This document shows, piece after piece, positions 10,320-23,170 of a stretch of DNA of 64,000 bases (position 1 is the first letter of the stretch; each line of letters opens with the position of its first letter). This stretch comes from Gordius sp. MW1 (lineage: Eukaryota; Nematomorpha; Gordioida; Gordea; Gordiidae). A model generated the notes under the pieces. It was not told the origin of the DNA. It searched no databases and saw nothing but the letters and a program-made list of their open reading frames with translations. Made by a program: the position numbers and the translations under genes. The stretch spans positions 15,037,075 to 15,101,074 of the forward strand of contig OZ038533.1 of assembly GCA_964036665.1 (NCBI GenBank), given 5' to 3'.

Positions 10320-11680
10320 ATGTGCTTAATAGTGCATTAAAAATATTTATTTGTTTGTTTATAAAGTAATTATTTATTTAATCTTATATACATAAATCTC
10401 TACCAATAACTTATATCGGTTGCATTTTTTCAAATTTAAGTTATAGAGTAAGAGCCAAAAAATTATATTTAATTACCAATCTGAACGAGATAAGATATAA
10501 GAGCATTGTTTAATCCGGTTGTCACATTTTAGCTAGCACTTTTCATTTAATTAATAATTTGGGTCAACTAGCTAATATCCTCTATGACCTTTACCAAGGT
10601 TTTTTTAATTCAATAACCAAACATCAAGACACATAATAATATGTAACTAAAGAGCAGTTTTTCCCAAAAAAAACTAATTATGGGAGACCGGGACTAGAGA
10701 TCCCTTGGGGTTATACATATCTTCTCAATTAATTTTAATGGTAATAATTTGCACCCCGTAAAAAAATTACGTATTTAATATAGTTAATATAAGCCCTTCC
10801 CAGGCATAAAAAAATGGCGAAGAGTTATACGAGGAAAACAAAGGATTTTGAGGATATCTTTTTCGCTATAACTTTTATCAATCTATAAGAACACAAACAA
10901 ATGTTAGGGGATAGGGTTTGCTTAATAATTTTGCTTGGAACAAACAGTTTTGTTTTAAATGACATCATGATTTTAAAGCAATAATTCGATCATGGACTAA
11001 TGAGCGGGGCTATAATTGCCTATTTATTCTTTCGTACATTCAAATGATACGTGAGCATAAATCACACATATTATTTTTTTAATTTGGTTAAAGTTAAATT
11101 TGGGTGAATAATATCCAAGTAAGAATTAATTTCAATGGTAATAATCATTTCAAACAATTTCTTTTTCAGGCGACTTGCATTTAAAAAATTTCTTTCTCAT
11201 TTATTGTAAGATGGGATATATGAAACCTAATTTGTCAAATAAAATTTTTAACACCACATTTGAGGTTAACATTATAAGTAAAAGTTACTAGGCTTCTTGG
11301 CTTTTCCATCATCTTAAAATTACTTTTGTTTATTCACATGGAATGAAAATTTCAGTCATATTTTATTAAATAGCAAATTTGGTAAAAAGAGAAATTTCAA
11401 AAAAAGTTGTTTAATTTTGTGATTAGTATATATAAACTTTTAAATATTAATAAAGCATGAAAGTTTCTAATAAAGACTTATTGATAAATGAAGGAAATGT
11501 TTTTTTCTAACTTATCGAGGTAAAAACATTTTTTTGTGAAGATGATTAAAATAAACATAATGCAACTTTCTTTTTATTAGGTTAATTAGCATATCATTGT
11601 AATTTAATAGAACATTATAAAAACATATTTGCTTGTAATTTATAATTATTAATAAAAAACTTATCGATTTTGTAACGGGC
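10320..11680. other. AT-rich non-coding stretch inside the duplication
   Basis: No gene or repeat with clear ends. Matched almost base for base in the right copy (about 55040-56400). Confidence 0.55.
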
Positions 11681-12605
11681 TTTTGGCGGGCCTTACTCCG
11701 GCCCGAGTTCGATAGGTTGTACTCCGGTTAGAGACTTGCACGGGTCGCTTGAAACCCGGACCGAAAAATCCCGGCCCGAACGGGCCTGGACCGGGCTAGG
11801 GCCTTATATTTTTAGGTTTTAAAATTTAGGACTGGGCCTATTTTATAAAAGTAGGCCCGAAATACTTGAGTAGTAGTAGTCTAATTCGTCTTTGATTCTA
11901 TTTTAAAATAATATCTCACATAATGTTAAACATTCATTCTTTTCGCGCTAGATATCACAATTGATTATGGAGCAAAAAAGGAATCAACTTCTAATAGAAA
12001 TTTAAAAAAAGAATTTCTTTAAAGTAATGAAAACCTTATAAGAAAGGGTATTGTTTATGAGAAAATGGGTAGGAAAATGGATTTTGTTTATTGTAAGAAC
12101 TACAAGAATAAGTTATCATACATTCTTCCTCGGATTAATTTATGTTAATCCTTAATAGGAAGGAACACTCATCTTCAAAAGCATACATGCTGCAAAGAAG
12201 TCTAGGAAAAGGAAAATTTAAAGAAATTGGAAAACGTATAATAATGCGGACATATTTGATGCCTGTGTCTTTTTGCATGAAACTAATTAAGTCAAAGAAT
12301 TATAATTATATTATATTATATGAGTCTCATGTTTCAATAAAATTTTTTACCAAAATTTACTTTCATTAAGATATCTATAATTATTAAAATTTAGGAAGGG
12401 TAATTTTTAAAAATGCTAAAATTCGGACACAGACCCTGCCTAAATTTTTTTTAATTTAAAATTCAGGGCTCAGGCCGGGCCTCAGAAAAATCGATTTTGC
12501 AAACCTCTAATCACGGCCCGTCCTATTGTTTTTTAAAGCAAAAGTCCGTCGGTTTTTAGGTCTATTCGAGGGCCGATCCGGGCCGTGCAGGGTTCAAGTG
12601 TAGTG
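11680..12605. mobile_element. GC-rich-ended miniature element, left copy
   Basis: Two patches rich in GGCCCG lie at 11680-11860 and 12420-12605 around AT-rich DNA. The left patch has GACTTGCACGGGTCG; the right patch, reverse complemented, has CCCTGCACGGCCCGGATCGG, so the ends are inverted imperfect repeats. An inner pair (CACGGCCCG) suggests one element nested in another. No transposase is visible. The open frame at 12142-12369 has no motif. Right copy about 56405-57330. Confidence 0.45.
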
Positions 12606-14545
12606 AACAGACACACGTTTGAAAATTTGGCTAGTATTATCACTCAGCCTTATGGTATATAATATTTATTCATAGCAGAGGTTAATAATTTATTTAAACA
12701 GTTTTCTTGAACTTTTAACCTAAAAAAATAATTAAATTTAGAGAAAATTTAATTAGTTTCTATAAATTTTAACTAATTAAGGACAATAAACTAACTTTAT
12801 GAATACGCATACAAGCTGTCGTAAGTCTTTATGCAACAAAAATAATTTTCATCTATTTATCAACAATTTATCTATCAAAATAAAGGTCATCAAATTCCCT
12901 TTTGTCGTCTATGCCCCTTATTTGAATAAATAAACAATGTGTCGAAATCTACGTATTGGGAGACAAAATAATTTAAATTAATTTTTCGAAGATTGCATTT
13001 TCCTACCAGAATTCGAAATTTTAAAAAGTATATTGGGATTGTACTACAAAGTTATTAACGAGCATGTTCTATGCATCCTAAAAAGTAATATTTCTATAAT
13101 TAATCTCAAGTATTGATTTTAATTAATTGAAATATTCCATTAAAATTAATCTATTTTACTTTATCTGATTTTTTCGGGTTTCAATATGATTTGCAAAAAA
13201 AAACCTAGTTTGTTCACCAAAAGGCTTTTAAAACTCTCACAAATATTTCAAAAAAATTATTAATAAAAATACTAAAGAGTTTTCGATGTTATAAATAATT
13301 ATATATAGTGCTTTTATATTAAATTTTAATTAGTTAATCGATTTCTGTCACATGTTAGGTGCGTTATACATCAATTATTTATGTATGTTGATTGAATCCT
13401 TATTGAAAACCGTAGATAACTATTTTTGAGGTGGGTAATTTTTTTTGGTGTCGCCCTGTAGCTATATTAATAATTTTAACGAAATCAGTAATAAAAGAGA
13501 ATTTGAAAACCATAATTGGGGTTTACAAAGCTTTTATCTAATTGACCCTTTAGAAGAAAAACATTAATGCCGTCAAAATTGAAGTGAAAGGCTTTTAATT
13601 GCTATTAATCGAAATCTAGTCATCTTTTACCATATTGTCAAACTGGCGTTATAACTTTGACCAAAATTGGTAGCAAATATTTTATTGAATTCATTCTCTC
13701 TTTATCATTTGTCCTCAGGAACTAAACCAGGTGGAGGAAATAATATATGATAAAGTAAAAAAACACATTTAAAATATTTTGTATTATGTCCCTCCCTAAT
13801 TAAGACTCAACTTTAGTAAATATATGCACACACAAGTAACTCTATTTCATTTTTTATATAACTTGCGTTTTTTATTTGTTTTTATATATTTCAACCCGTG
13901 GGAATGAAATTTTAATGGACATAGGAAATTTTTTCTGCAATTCAAATGGTATTTTATAAATAGTAATATTATACTTTTTCTTAAATTTATATAAAAATAA
14001 TATATGACTTTGTTATTTGAAGCAAGTAATAAATGGTACAAAACTAATTGTGTGGAAACTATATCGACCATAACTGAAGGACTTTATCTAATGAGCCTTC
14101 ACAAAAAGCTGGTAAAGGAAAAATGTACTTTAGAGCACATAGTCACTGGGAGGCGCTAAAGCTAGAGCGCCTAGCACTGGAGTTATAGCATGGCGCTATA
14201 ATTGTTGAACAATTTTATTGTTAAGTTGCATAGTTATATTAATCAACTGAGAATAGATTAAAAATTTTATTTAGCATATCTGTATAATACTGCATTTAAT
14301 TTTTTTATAATTTCTTTTAACTTTGATTCTCCATTTCCTTAATCAAAAAATTCCCTCATAATTATTATTTTTATTCACGCCCCCCCCCCTCCGACTCCCT
14401 TGCAAAAATCGCACTTAAAATTAACGTACTTATAAAAAGTTAAACTTAAGCTTGCTTGATTTATCTTAAAGCGTTTGTGGGTTTTTCGAACCGTGTTTGT
14501 GCAATTTGTTATTGATATCGTCTCATATTTACCAAACTCTAGCTA
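12606..14545. other. AT-rich non-coding stretch inside the duplication
   Basis: No convincing gene. Near 14135-14200 a few AGGCGCTAAAGCTAGAGCGCC units occur that resemble, in reverse, the minisatellite unit at 19621-19800. A C homopolymer lies near 14382-14391. Confidence 0.5.
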
Positions 14546-14553
14546 GTTATTAG

Positions 14554-16720
14554 TTGAGCTGTTAAGAACAAGTTTATTTTTAACTAGTTTTTCAAATTAG
14601 TTCACTTTTTAATGAAGATGAACTGAACTAGTTATTGTCGTATATGTCGTCTGTCATATACGTTTTAAATATCTGTGGTGTGGGAGAGAGGGGTGGGATA
14701 GCGGTCAGATGCAAGGGGAATTTACCAGATGCTAGACGATAGTAGGCTGGAGACAAAGAGGGTCTAAGAAGAATAACGTAAGGGACGCAAGGGAGAGTAA
14801 CAACTGGTGCAGAGAATAACAACTGGCGCAAGGGCTCAGTGAAGAGGGGAATTATTATCAGAGACAAAGAACACACATCATCGAACATCATTCAAAAATT
14901 AATTAATTCCCCTCGTAAAAACATGTTGTAAATCGGTAGGCATATTATTTTTGGTATTATCCTGATTACGAACATCGTCTGTATAAGAATTTGAGGTGAT
15001 ATATAATAAAGATCGTATCCGAAAGTGAATAATCAACGTGTAGTAAATTGGATACTTAACAGTTATCTTTCCAAAAATTGAACTATGAACTTGAACTTTT
15101 CTTTTTTAATATTCTGAACTTGAACTTTACAATATAAATGAATTAGTTCGTCACAAAATTATTATTTAAAATGATTTTATAAGCCGAGTTTGATTGTTTT
15201 TAGTGTTTCAATCTCGTCTATGTCTCGAAAGCAATATCTCGTCTCGGATGCGATTACGAGAATCTCGTCTCAAATGCGATTATGAGAATCTCGTTTCGGT
15301 CTAAAAAATCTCTGTCTCGTCTCGACGAGATTTCTCGACTTGTCTCGTTTTTTTAAAAAAATGTTATACTAAATAGAAATTTCTCTTGATGTTATAAATC
15401 TATTTAATAAGTGATAAAAAACTAAAAACGGCAAACTATTTTATTTTTTAAAAACCTTACTACACAAACTTGATAAAGATTTAATGCGACATGTCATTGA
15501 CAATATAAAGATGTGAACGAATATTAAATTAACATAGAAAGTGCAATATGAAAAAAAACTATAAATAAGCATAAAGTATAGTTATAATTTTTTTGTAGTT
15601 TTAACGAATTATAACAGTTATATCAAATTCACTGTATCAAATATAAATAAACATAGAAATTTCTAAGTTTACCAACATTTCACTTGGATATAATTTGGGC
15701 TAATTGAGACACTTTTTTAACACTGGGTAAAGCTAAAGCCCGAAGTAAACCGTTTGTTTAACTATTTAAGGCAAACGTTTTAGTCCATTGATATTACAAT
15801 CATCAATTATAGCCCATAGAGTTTATTGCTTGTTTAATATAACGTTACAAACGACAAACTAGTGTATATTTTTTAATATTAAAATTTATAAAATTACAAC
15901 AATAAAAGTAGCATTATGAGGGGAATAAGGACATAAGATTTATTATTTTGTTATTAATTGCACATATATTATTTTAAAACAAAAACCATTATAATTAAAA
16001 TTAAACTATGATATTAAAGTTTAAGGTCCTATTTTATATTCCAAAAAATTGCCTCCCATTTCTAAACTAACTTTGTTAAATATTTATTTCCTAATACAGT
16101 ATATATCGTATATTAAATTTGCAGAATTCCCATATAGAAATTTTTGTTGGATGCACCTGCCAACCCTATGTTATAAGTTCTTCTTTATTAAATGATAATT
16201 TTAAAAATAATATTTTATTCAAGTCCAATTCCCATCTTTTTCCCACTGATTTCTATTATCAATTATGATCATATATATTTTATTGTTTGAAATCAAAAAT
16301 AAAAGTTTTATACATAGTATTGTTTTTCAAAATTATATAGCTGATTTAGTTCTGTATAAAAAAACTTGTGGTATATGAAAAATCTTTATTAAATAAGATA
16401 TTACAATGGACTATTTTTAATTTAAATTAAAAAATCATAAGTTTAAATAAGTAAACTCAATATAAAAATTTGATTCATAGAATTTTAAAATTGCGGATTG
16501 GACTTAAATTTAACTGATTTATGATCAGATAAAACGTTTTTCAAAAACCCCTCGGATCGGATGACAATTCTATTATATTTTTTACAAAACCGAACTATTA
16601 ACTGAACTTGAACTAGTTCATTTTGTAAAAATATGAACTTGAACTTAAAGTAGTTTCTTTTTTCAAACTGAACTATGAACTTGAACTAGTTCATATCTAA
16701 GATGAACTTTAACAGCTCTA
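14554..16720. mobile_element. hAT-like non-autonomous element (2.17 kb), left copy
   Basis: The ends are TTGAGCTGTTAAG on the left and TTTAACAGCTCTA on the right, an inverted pair with the right end reading TAGAGCTGTTAAA on the other strand. Eight-base flanks GTTATTAG (14546-14553) and TTTATTAG (16721-16728) match at 7 of 8, as expected for a hAT target-site duplication. Repeats of TGAACTTGAACTAGTTCA lie close to both ends. No transposase is found. The minus-strand frame at 14628-14891 has no known motif. The same element and flanks appear at 59288-61459. Confidence 0.65.
15208..15348. repeat. Degenerate TCTCG-rich simple repeat
   Basis: Short units of GTCTCG and GAATCTCGTCTC recur about fifteen times, including GATGCGATTACGAGAATCTC twice with small changes. 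It lies within the hAT-like element and is kept in the right copy (about 59945-60083). Confidence 0.7.
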
Positions 16721-16734
16721 TTTATTAGTAAAGG

Positions 16735-17205
16735 TAGAATTTTAAACAATTAATAATTTACAATTAATAAACTCATAATTAACCCAATCTACGTGACGAG
16801 AATTCCTTCTATTCCATTTTCCACATACAACATTTATCACTACATACATATACATATGTGGGTGGGGTTAAAGAAATAAACAAAATTATTATAAGGGCTA
16901 ATTGCATGTCGCACTTGACAAATAGATAATGGCTTGCAATGTTAGGTATGGGTTTGTAGGTGTTTCCGGTGTCAGGTAATCATATTCAAATATGATCAGA
17001 TTCAAGTGTAAATCTGACTTTGATTGACGTATGTCCTGATTGACAGCCATTTTTAAATTTGTAAACAAAAGAAATCAAAATTAATGACATATATAAATAT
17101 TAATTGAAGCTATTTTTTATTTGCTCATTTATAATAAGTCTTTTGATTTGATAAAGATTATTGAAATTATATTTTGAGACCTAGTTTTATAATATGTAAT
17201 TTCCA
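16735..17205. other. AT-rich non-coding stretch
   Basis: No gene. CCGGTGTCAGGTAATCA with CAGATTCAAGTG (16967-17011) is partly reverse-complementary to CTTGAATCTGATAACCTTAC and ACCGG near 18531-18556, so the interval 16967-18556 may be a further inverted-end element around the tandem array. Confidence 0.4.
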
Positions 17206-17208
17206 TTG

Positions 17209-18110
17209 ATAACTATTGCTTAAGTTTAGCACAGTAATATATTTTTTTTTAATTTAAATAATTATTATTTATTACATCAAAATGGTTATGAGGTGCCAGG
17301 CGCGTAGCCAGGATTTTCTCAAGGGGGGGGGGGGGGGAAATTTCAAAAATTTTAAGAACTTCATCGGGAGTAGGAGCTAACTCCCGATGAATTGTCAATA
17401 AAGCCAATCCATTTAATCTATTCTTAGACATGGTATTTCTAATGTCAGTTTTTAGCCTCCTCAGCGTTGAGAAGCTATAAAAAAATATTTTTAATCTTTG
17501 CCAAGGGGGGGGGGGGAATTTCCCGTTTCCCCCCCCCCCCCCCCCCCCCTTATTTACGCCACTGTGAGGTGCTATATAATCATTTATATCTGAACACATA
17601 TTGGAACACCAATACCTAAATGAACATATTTACTTTGATTAATGTGATGTACTTTTCAGCTATTTTGTTCCTTGGTTATTTTAAAGTTATGACTTAATTA
17701 TTGCTTATGTTTATATAACAAACACAGTAATATAATACAATGGATATAAAAATTTTATTTATATAAATATCATTACATCAAAATGGTTGTATTTATATCT
17801 GAACCCATATTGGGACACCAATACCTAAATGAACATATTTACTTTGATTAGAAATGTGATGTACTTTTCAGATATTTTGTTCCTTGTTTATTTTAAAGTT
17901 ATGACTTAATTATTGCTTAAGTTTATATAACAAACACAGTAATATAATACAATGGATATAAAAATTTTATTTAAATAAATATCATTACATCAAAATGGTT
18001 ATATTTATATATAAACACATATTGGGCCACCAATACCTAAATGCATATTTACAATGATTAGAAATATGATGCACTTTTCAGATATTTTGTTCCTAGTTTT
18101 ATTAATCCCC
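17209..18110. repeat. ~210-bp tandem repeat, about three units, left copy
   Basis: The marker CACCAATACCTAAATG recurs at 17607, 17816 and 18028 (spacing 209 and 212). Each unit also has ATTACATCAAAATGGTT, AACACAGTAATATAATAC and CAGATATTTTGTTCCT. The first unit is split by a hAT MITE at 17297-17564. Right copy about 61950-62830. Confidence 0.85.
17297..17564. mobile_element. hAT MITE with perfect 8-bp TSD, left copy
   Basis: The element opens CAGGCGCGTAGCCAGGATTT and closes CTTATTTACGCCACTG, so both ends carry the CAG-GCGTA pattern of hAT terminal repeats. The 8-base flank TGAGGTGC is exact at 17289-17296 and 17565-17572. The inside has long G and C runs facing each other, and CATCGGGAGTAGGAGCTAAC with its reverse complement near 17364-17394. 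It is 268 bp and non-coding. Confidence 0.9.
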
Positions 18111-19168
18111 ATGTAACTTTCCAGATTTCCTTGATAGAGTTCTTTATTACTAATTATTTCTCCTCTTCATGTCTTATAAACCTCACATATTTCCAGAAAA
18201 ATGTTATATATTTTGTAAACACAAGTATATCACTCTTTAATATTTAAAACGTTATATAAAACATGTTATAATTACTTACTTAACAACTTATTATCCTACC
18301 AATTTCCAATTCGGAAAACACTTGAAAATGGTTAGAGTTGTTTGCAGGTTTATTAGCTTGCAAATGGTAACAGTTGTTTATTAATCTCGTAATGAGTGTT
18401 TTCTACGCGTTCAATTGTTCTGTATAAAGTTTATAACCAATGGCGATGTGGCGAAAATCACGTGATCTTGTTTACTTTTACGCTTGTAGATAATTAGTCC
18501 GTTCTATTATGCACTTGAATCTGACAATACTTGAATCTGATAACCTTACACCGGCGCCGTGTTTATGCAATTTGTTAATGATATTGTATTGTAATCATAT
18601 TAATAACATAACAAACTCTAACTAAAGGTAACATTTTGAAAAACCTCAAAGGGCCATATTTGCCTATGTTTTTTACATAATTAGCTCGTTAATAACCACA
18701 CCTGTGCGGTAAGCTTTCCTTGTATATATAACAAAAAACATTTATTAAATTATTTGAATTTTACAAAATATTTTGAATCAAAAATATCATGCCTAGTTGT
18801 TCATATTTTTTTTTATTGAGTAATATACTTATAAGTTTTATAATAGATTTACTTGGAAACTATGACATTATATAGTTGAATATTAATCTTTAGAACTACG
18901 GCTAAATAATTTAAGACGCCTAAAAATATGAAAATTATAATTATTTAATGAGAAATAATAGATTTAGAAAGCTTAATTGTAGATTGATTGGAATGAATGT
19001 TATTTTATAATTTTAGATTTTTTATTCTGTTTATTTATATGCCTGCGTTTCTAATACTTAATTTTGGTCACTTATTAATAGTCCTGAGCTTATTAATGAA
19101 ATAACCTAGATACTTAGTTCAAGCCACATTTGCGCATAATAATAGAAGGCTGGCTACCCAACACCTTA
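18111..19168. other. AT-rich non-coding stretch inside the duplication
   Basis: No gene. It contains a GGCGCCG patch near 18553 that belongs to the possible inverted pair noted at 16967. The frame at 63162-63347 in the right copy is interrupted here and is not a gene. Confidence 0.5.
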
Positions 19169-19510
19169 GAGCCCGTCGGCCTTAGCACCACCGATGGGAA
19201 AAGACCAGACGGGGTCACACTCATCCCATGGTCCCGTGGACTGAATCTCACTTGAAACTTCACCACGGTCGACATATTTGCCCCATCCAACTCCTCACCC
19301 GACCTTATTGTCAGTGCAAAGAATAGAAAGACAGCCAATTATTCTTCCCTCGCGGACACAATATTCATTCCCGTAGTGGCAACCACAATTGGAAATTTAG
19401 GCGTTGAAGCTCGCTCTCCTGAAACAAATTGGAAAAGCGATCTCCAGCGTCTCTTTAGAGTTGAAAGTGTACTTTTATATCAGGCAAAAAATCACAATGG
19501 AAATCGTTAA
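19169..19510 (+). pseudogene. Nuclease-like transposon protein fragment (broken)
   Basis: The plus frame reads [28 protein letters not shown], then a TGA, then FTTVDIFAPSN, KTANYSSLADTIFIPVVATT and IGNLGVEARS, ending at a TAA (19508). The order of blocks is that of the fragment at 978-1560. The TGA stands where the family has the Trp of WDxT, and the same TGA is present in the right copy (63975 region), so the break predates the duplication. It is only about 113 codons, a decayed piece of a transposon. Confidence 0.6.
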
Positions 19511-19620
19511 ATCCAACACGATTTCCATACATGGATCAATGCCATCCGTTTAGTTACAGCGCGTTTAAATGTCTCTCTATTAAAAAAAAAATTTAACAAC
19601 TAAAAATTGTATAACAATGT

Positions 19621-19800
19621 TAGCGCCACGCTATAGAGCTTTAAATGATTATGTGTTATATTTTTAGCGCCTTATGTGATTATGTGCTATAGCTCTAGCG
19701 CCTCCGTGTGACTATGTGCTATAGCTCTAGCGCCTCCGTGGGACTATGGGCTATGCTTTAGCGCCTCCAAGTGATTATATGCTATAGCTCTAGCGCCTAT
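19621..19800. repeat. ~32-bp minisatellite
   Basis: About five degenerate copies of GTGATTATGTGCTATAGCTC followed by TAGCGCCTCC lie in tandem with a period near 32. Related single units occur near 14145-14190 in the opposite sense. Confidence 0.8.
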
Positions 19801-20179
19801 CAAACGCTATTTCACCACCATTATATTAAGATCGAAGCCATTGAACAATTCTCCATGAATCCGAGAAGGATATCTTTATTTTAAATTTTTTTATGATTTG
19901 ATGTATATTAGCAAAAAATAAATAATAATTTATAGTTCTCCATTAATTAATGGTGAGTATTAATATAATATGAGAGTAGAGTCGTGAACATAGAGCAAGA
20001 AAAAAATACTTTAAAACTTATTTTAATATATTTTAAGTCTTTTGCCCTTCCTTAATTTATATTACTACACCAATCTTACCACAAACTTTGCCGCTATCTA
20101 TGCTGACTCATTTAAAAGGTTTGCTTTATTTTAATATCCTCTACAAACATGATTGTTATAAATCAATCATTGACGGCAC

Positions 20180-20870
20180 CTATAGCTCTGCAAAGTTAAA
20201 TTTTTGCCCTAGCCAGGTCCGAGCCCGACTTTTCAATTATTTTGCCCGGCCTGAGCCCGAAGGATTTTTTTTTTGGTCCGACCCGAGCTCGACCCTTTTT
20301 AAATAAAATGAGTGAAAATTTATATTTTTTAAAATTATTTCACCATCTAAAAATAACATGCATTAGATTGTTATTACTCCTAATTAACAACTAGGATAAG
20401 TTTGTAATAAAAAAAACATTTTCACTTGTTACAATTTATTCAGCTAACACTTTAATATAAAAATCTAACTTTATTAAATATATTTTATTAAACAGTTCCA
20501 AATAAAAAGTTTCTTTAAATATTTACCAATCTTATTTCTAAAGTTCTAACAGTTACTAAAAATATATTTAAATACTAAAATAAGATTTGCTTCAAGTCAG
20601 TTATAAAGATAGCCAGGGGAATAAAGCTGAAGTTTGAAAGCTACATTAGGCACACTGTGCGTGTGCGAAGATAATTATATAAAATTGAGTTGAGTTTATT
20701 TAATTCATATTTTATAAAAGATTAATTTGCTTTTTTTTAATTAGAGTGCGGCCGCCTCATCAGGTCCCACCCAAACCCCGATTATCAAATTCTGCCAGAG
20801 CCCGGCCCAGAACCCGATTGAGCCGGGCAGGGTTCGGGCGGCCCATACAGGGCTCTACTGGCAACATAGG
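20180..20870. mobile_element. GC-rich-ended miniature element
   Basis: A patch of CGAGCCCGA-type repeats (20205-20300) and a second one (20745-20865) with GAGCCGGGCAGGGTTCGGGC flank AT-rich DNA. TATAGCTCTGCA on the left and CAGGGCTCTA on the right are partly inverted. Composition resembles the element at 11680-12605. The 76-residue plus frame over the right patch is low-complexity and not a gene. Confidence 0.4.
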
Positions 20871-22940
20871 AATTACAATCTTAACATCTCCCTCTTGTCT
20901 ATATTGTAACTTTATGCATTATAGAAAATTATTTTTTGACAGTCATAGAAAACATGGTGGAAAATTAGGTAGCTAAACCTTTTTATTGTATGAAATGATC
21001 AACAATTGCCAACCATATGTTATTCGCTACCTATATTCTAAAATCCTGTGCTAGTATTAAAATGTGTAAAAAAATTGCTATTATGCACCCTTGGTAGAAT
21101 ATATGTACTCATCATCATGAATGTTTTACTAAATGCTTTAAAAAGATAGTTTAATCATGATGTTGCCTCTCATTGTCGATAAATAATAGATAGGCCGTTT
21201 TCTTGTGTTACCTAAGCTCTCTGCTCATCAGCCCCCCGTTATAGAGAAGCTCCACACGCAAAGCTATTGACTAGAAAATTGAGTATGTTTTTAATGGTTA
21301 TTCGACGTAAAATATTCAAGCCATTTTGAACAATACCTATCCAAGTTTACAAAATAATAAAAGAAATTTTAGCATATGACTCCACGTTAATCATATTGGC
21401 CATGATTTTTTCATTCCATCGATATAAAGCTCGTATAAGAGTTAAGCCAAGTCCACTGTTGTTAAAAATATATGGTTTAAAACGAATCCGCTGGAATCAA
21501 CATCTTTAGTCTCCTCAATTACAACCATAGGCTAGATAGACTGCTCATGCCATATGTTGCATATGGTTAATTGTTTGTCAAATTTTCCTCCATTTTGAAG
21601 ATGGCAACTGGTGTATTTTTAACCATGTAATTTTGCAATATAACAGTCAATTTCCCTTCCTCACTAATTTATAAATTAAAACGAACGTCAATAAAAAATA
21701 TTATACAAAAAACCAATTAATATTGATAGCGCTATATTATTAAACAAACAATCGCATTTTTTACATTTGTAATTTTTTTGTATTTTTTAAATGATATTTA
21801 TTTTAAAATGCTGTTTTTGATATCTACCCAATTCAATATTTTTTTTACCTTTTTAAGATTATCGCGAAAACTACGAATTTCTATATGATCACCTCTTTAC
21901 AATGTGCCTTAAAATGGTGGAAAAAAGGGTACACATTTTGTGCGTTGATGAGCAGTCTATCTAGTCGATGATTACAACAACTCTAAATTACCTACTCCTC
22001 TTCTTTTCCGTTTAACAAAAACACATATACTTTATGTACATTATATTAAAAAAGTTAACATCATAAAAGGATGAAGTGACATGTTATACATGTCTGCTTT
22101 TATATTTAAACCCATTAGATATTATGTAAACAATCACTTGGCAATGTCTCTTAATAAGAAAGTTTTTTTTTGATAATAGATTATTTATTAAATAGTATAC
22201 GAAAAATTACATCCACGACAAAAAAAAATATAAAAACGCACTATAACTAAACGGATGGTATTACGATTTCCATTGTGATCTTAATTGATCAATTATTGTG
22301 CAATTTATGGGCTCGCTCTTAGTTATCCTGTCTAACATTGTTTCAATTGGACGGTCTCCCCCACTCTTCCTTCTCTTTTAAATTGCATAACAGATTAGCC
22401 ACATTTAATAAAGTGTGGACGAGTTTGTCATGTAAAATAATTTTTAACTGCTTTTTTTTTTTAGCAAAAATAGAATATTTAAAGTTATGATTAAAATGTT
22501 GACTTTTAATATCGTTATATGACAATGAGTTAATTGTTTCTATCATGCAAGACTTTCCTATTTCTAAAAATATATGTATGTTGTTAAGTAATAATATATT
22601 TAAATTTATTTTGTATTTATAAATTCATAATTTAAATTTCACAAAAATAATTACGACAGACTATTAATTACATCATAAACAGTTATATTAATTTGGTTTA
22701 ACAAGATCTTAAATGAGCATAAGTTGTAATTAATAATTTACCACATACAATAGCAGAAGCATTAACATTAGCATAGTTAAAATAAAAAGTGTGCTAAAAC
22801 ATTTCATTTTCTCTTCTTTTGTCTCATTATCTCAAAGAAGTAAATTAGCAAAATTTAAGGATTTTTCTTTTTTTAATTAGGAAACTTAATCTAAATCGAG
22901 CACATTCTTAAAATTGTTACCTTCCCAAAGGCTAGCAGTT
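20871..22940. other. Non-coding stretch
   Basis: No convincing coding sequence or ended repeat. A few short palindromes occur (for example CATATGTTGCATATGG near 21552), but nothing that identifies an element. Confidence 0.5.
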
Positions 22941-23147
22941 GCTTCTTGGAAATCTTATATATACTCGAGTCTGCTCGGGCAATCTGCTCATGCTTGAACA
23001 AATTTTACTACATTGACTCGCTGCTCGAGCATTTTTATTTGCCACTGTTTTGCCAAGTGCACCGAACAGCGAGCTCAGGTTGTGCTAACGCGCTTATTAA
23101 GCAACTTAGTGTGCGTGAGCAAATAGTGAACATTGCTCACACGAGCA

Positions 23148-23170
23148 ATTTAACAACTCTAGTGGGAAAG
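23148..23170. repeat. End of a MITE related to 33379-33549
   Basis: GAGCAATTTAACAACTCTAG matches the right inverted end at 33533-33549, and inner sequence TGCCAAGTGCACCGAACA (about 23050) also recurs there. The left end is not clear. Confidence 0.4.

Larger units (their letters stand above)
3870..19290. repeat. Segmental duplication, left copy (partner 46283-64000)
   Basis: Sequence from about 3870 to at least 19290 recurs in the same orientation from about 46283 to the right edge of the window. Matching blocks include the GPCR gene, the inverted-end composite element, the GC-rich miniature element, the hAT-like element, the 210-bp tandem array and the nuclease-like pseudogene, all in the same order. 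By eye the copies agree at well over nine bases in ten, with scattered substitutions and short indels; the first ~400 bp are more diverged. The main structural difference is a 2.37-kb insertion in the right copy at the place equal to about 4280-4316 here. The true right end is not visible. Confidence 0.95.

Noticed and set aside
13847..14071. 74-residue minus-strand frame identical in both duplication copies
   Set aside because: Identity is explained by the recent duplication; AT-driven composition and no motif.
14628..14891. 87-residue minus-strand frame kept in both copies
   Set aside because: Lies inside the hAT-like element, has no known motif, and its conservation is explained by the duplication.
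17249..17599. 116-residue frame with glycine and proline runs
   Set aside because: It spans a hAT MITE and its homopolymers and is not open in the right copy.
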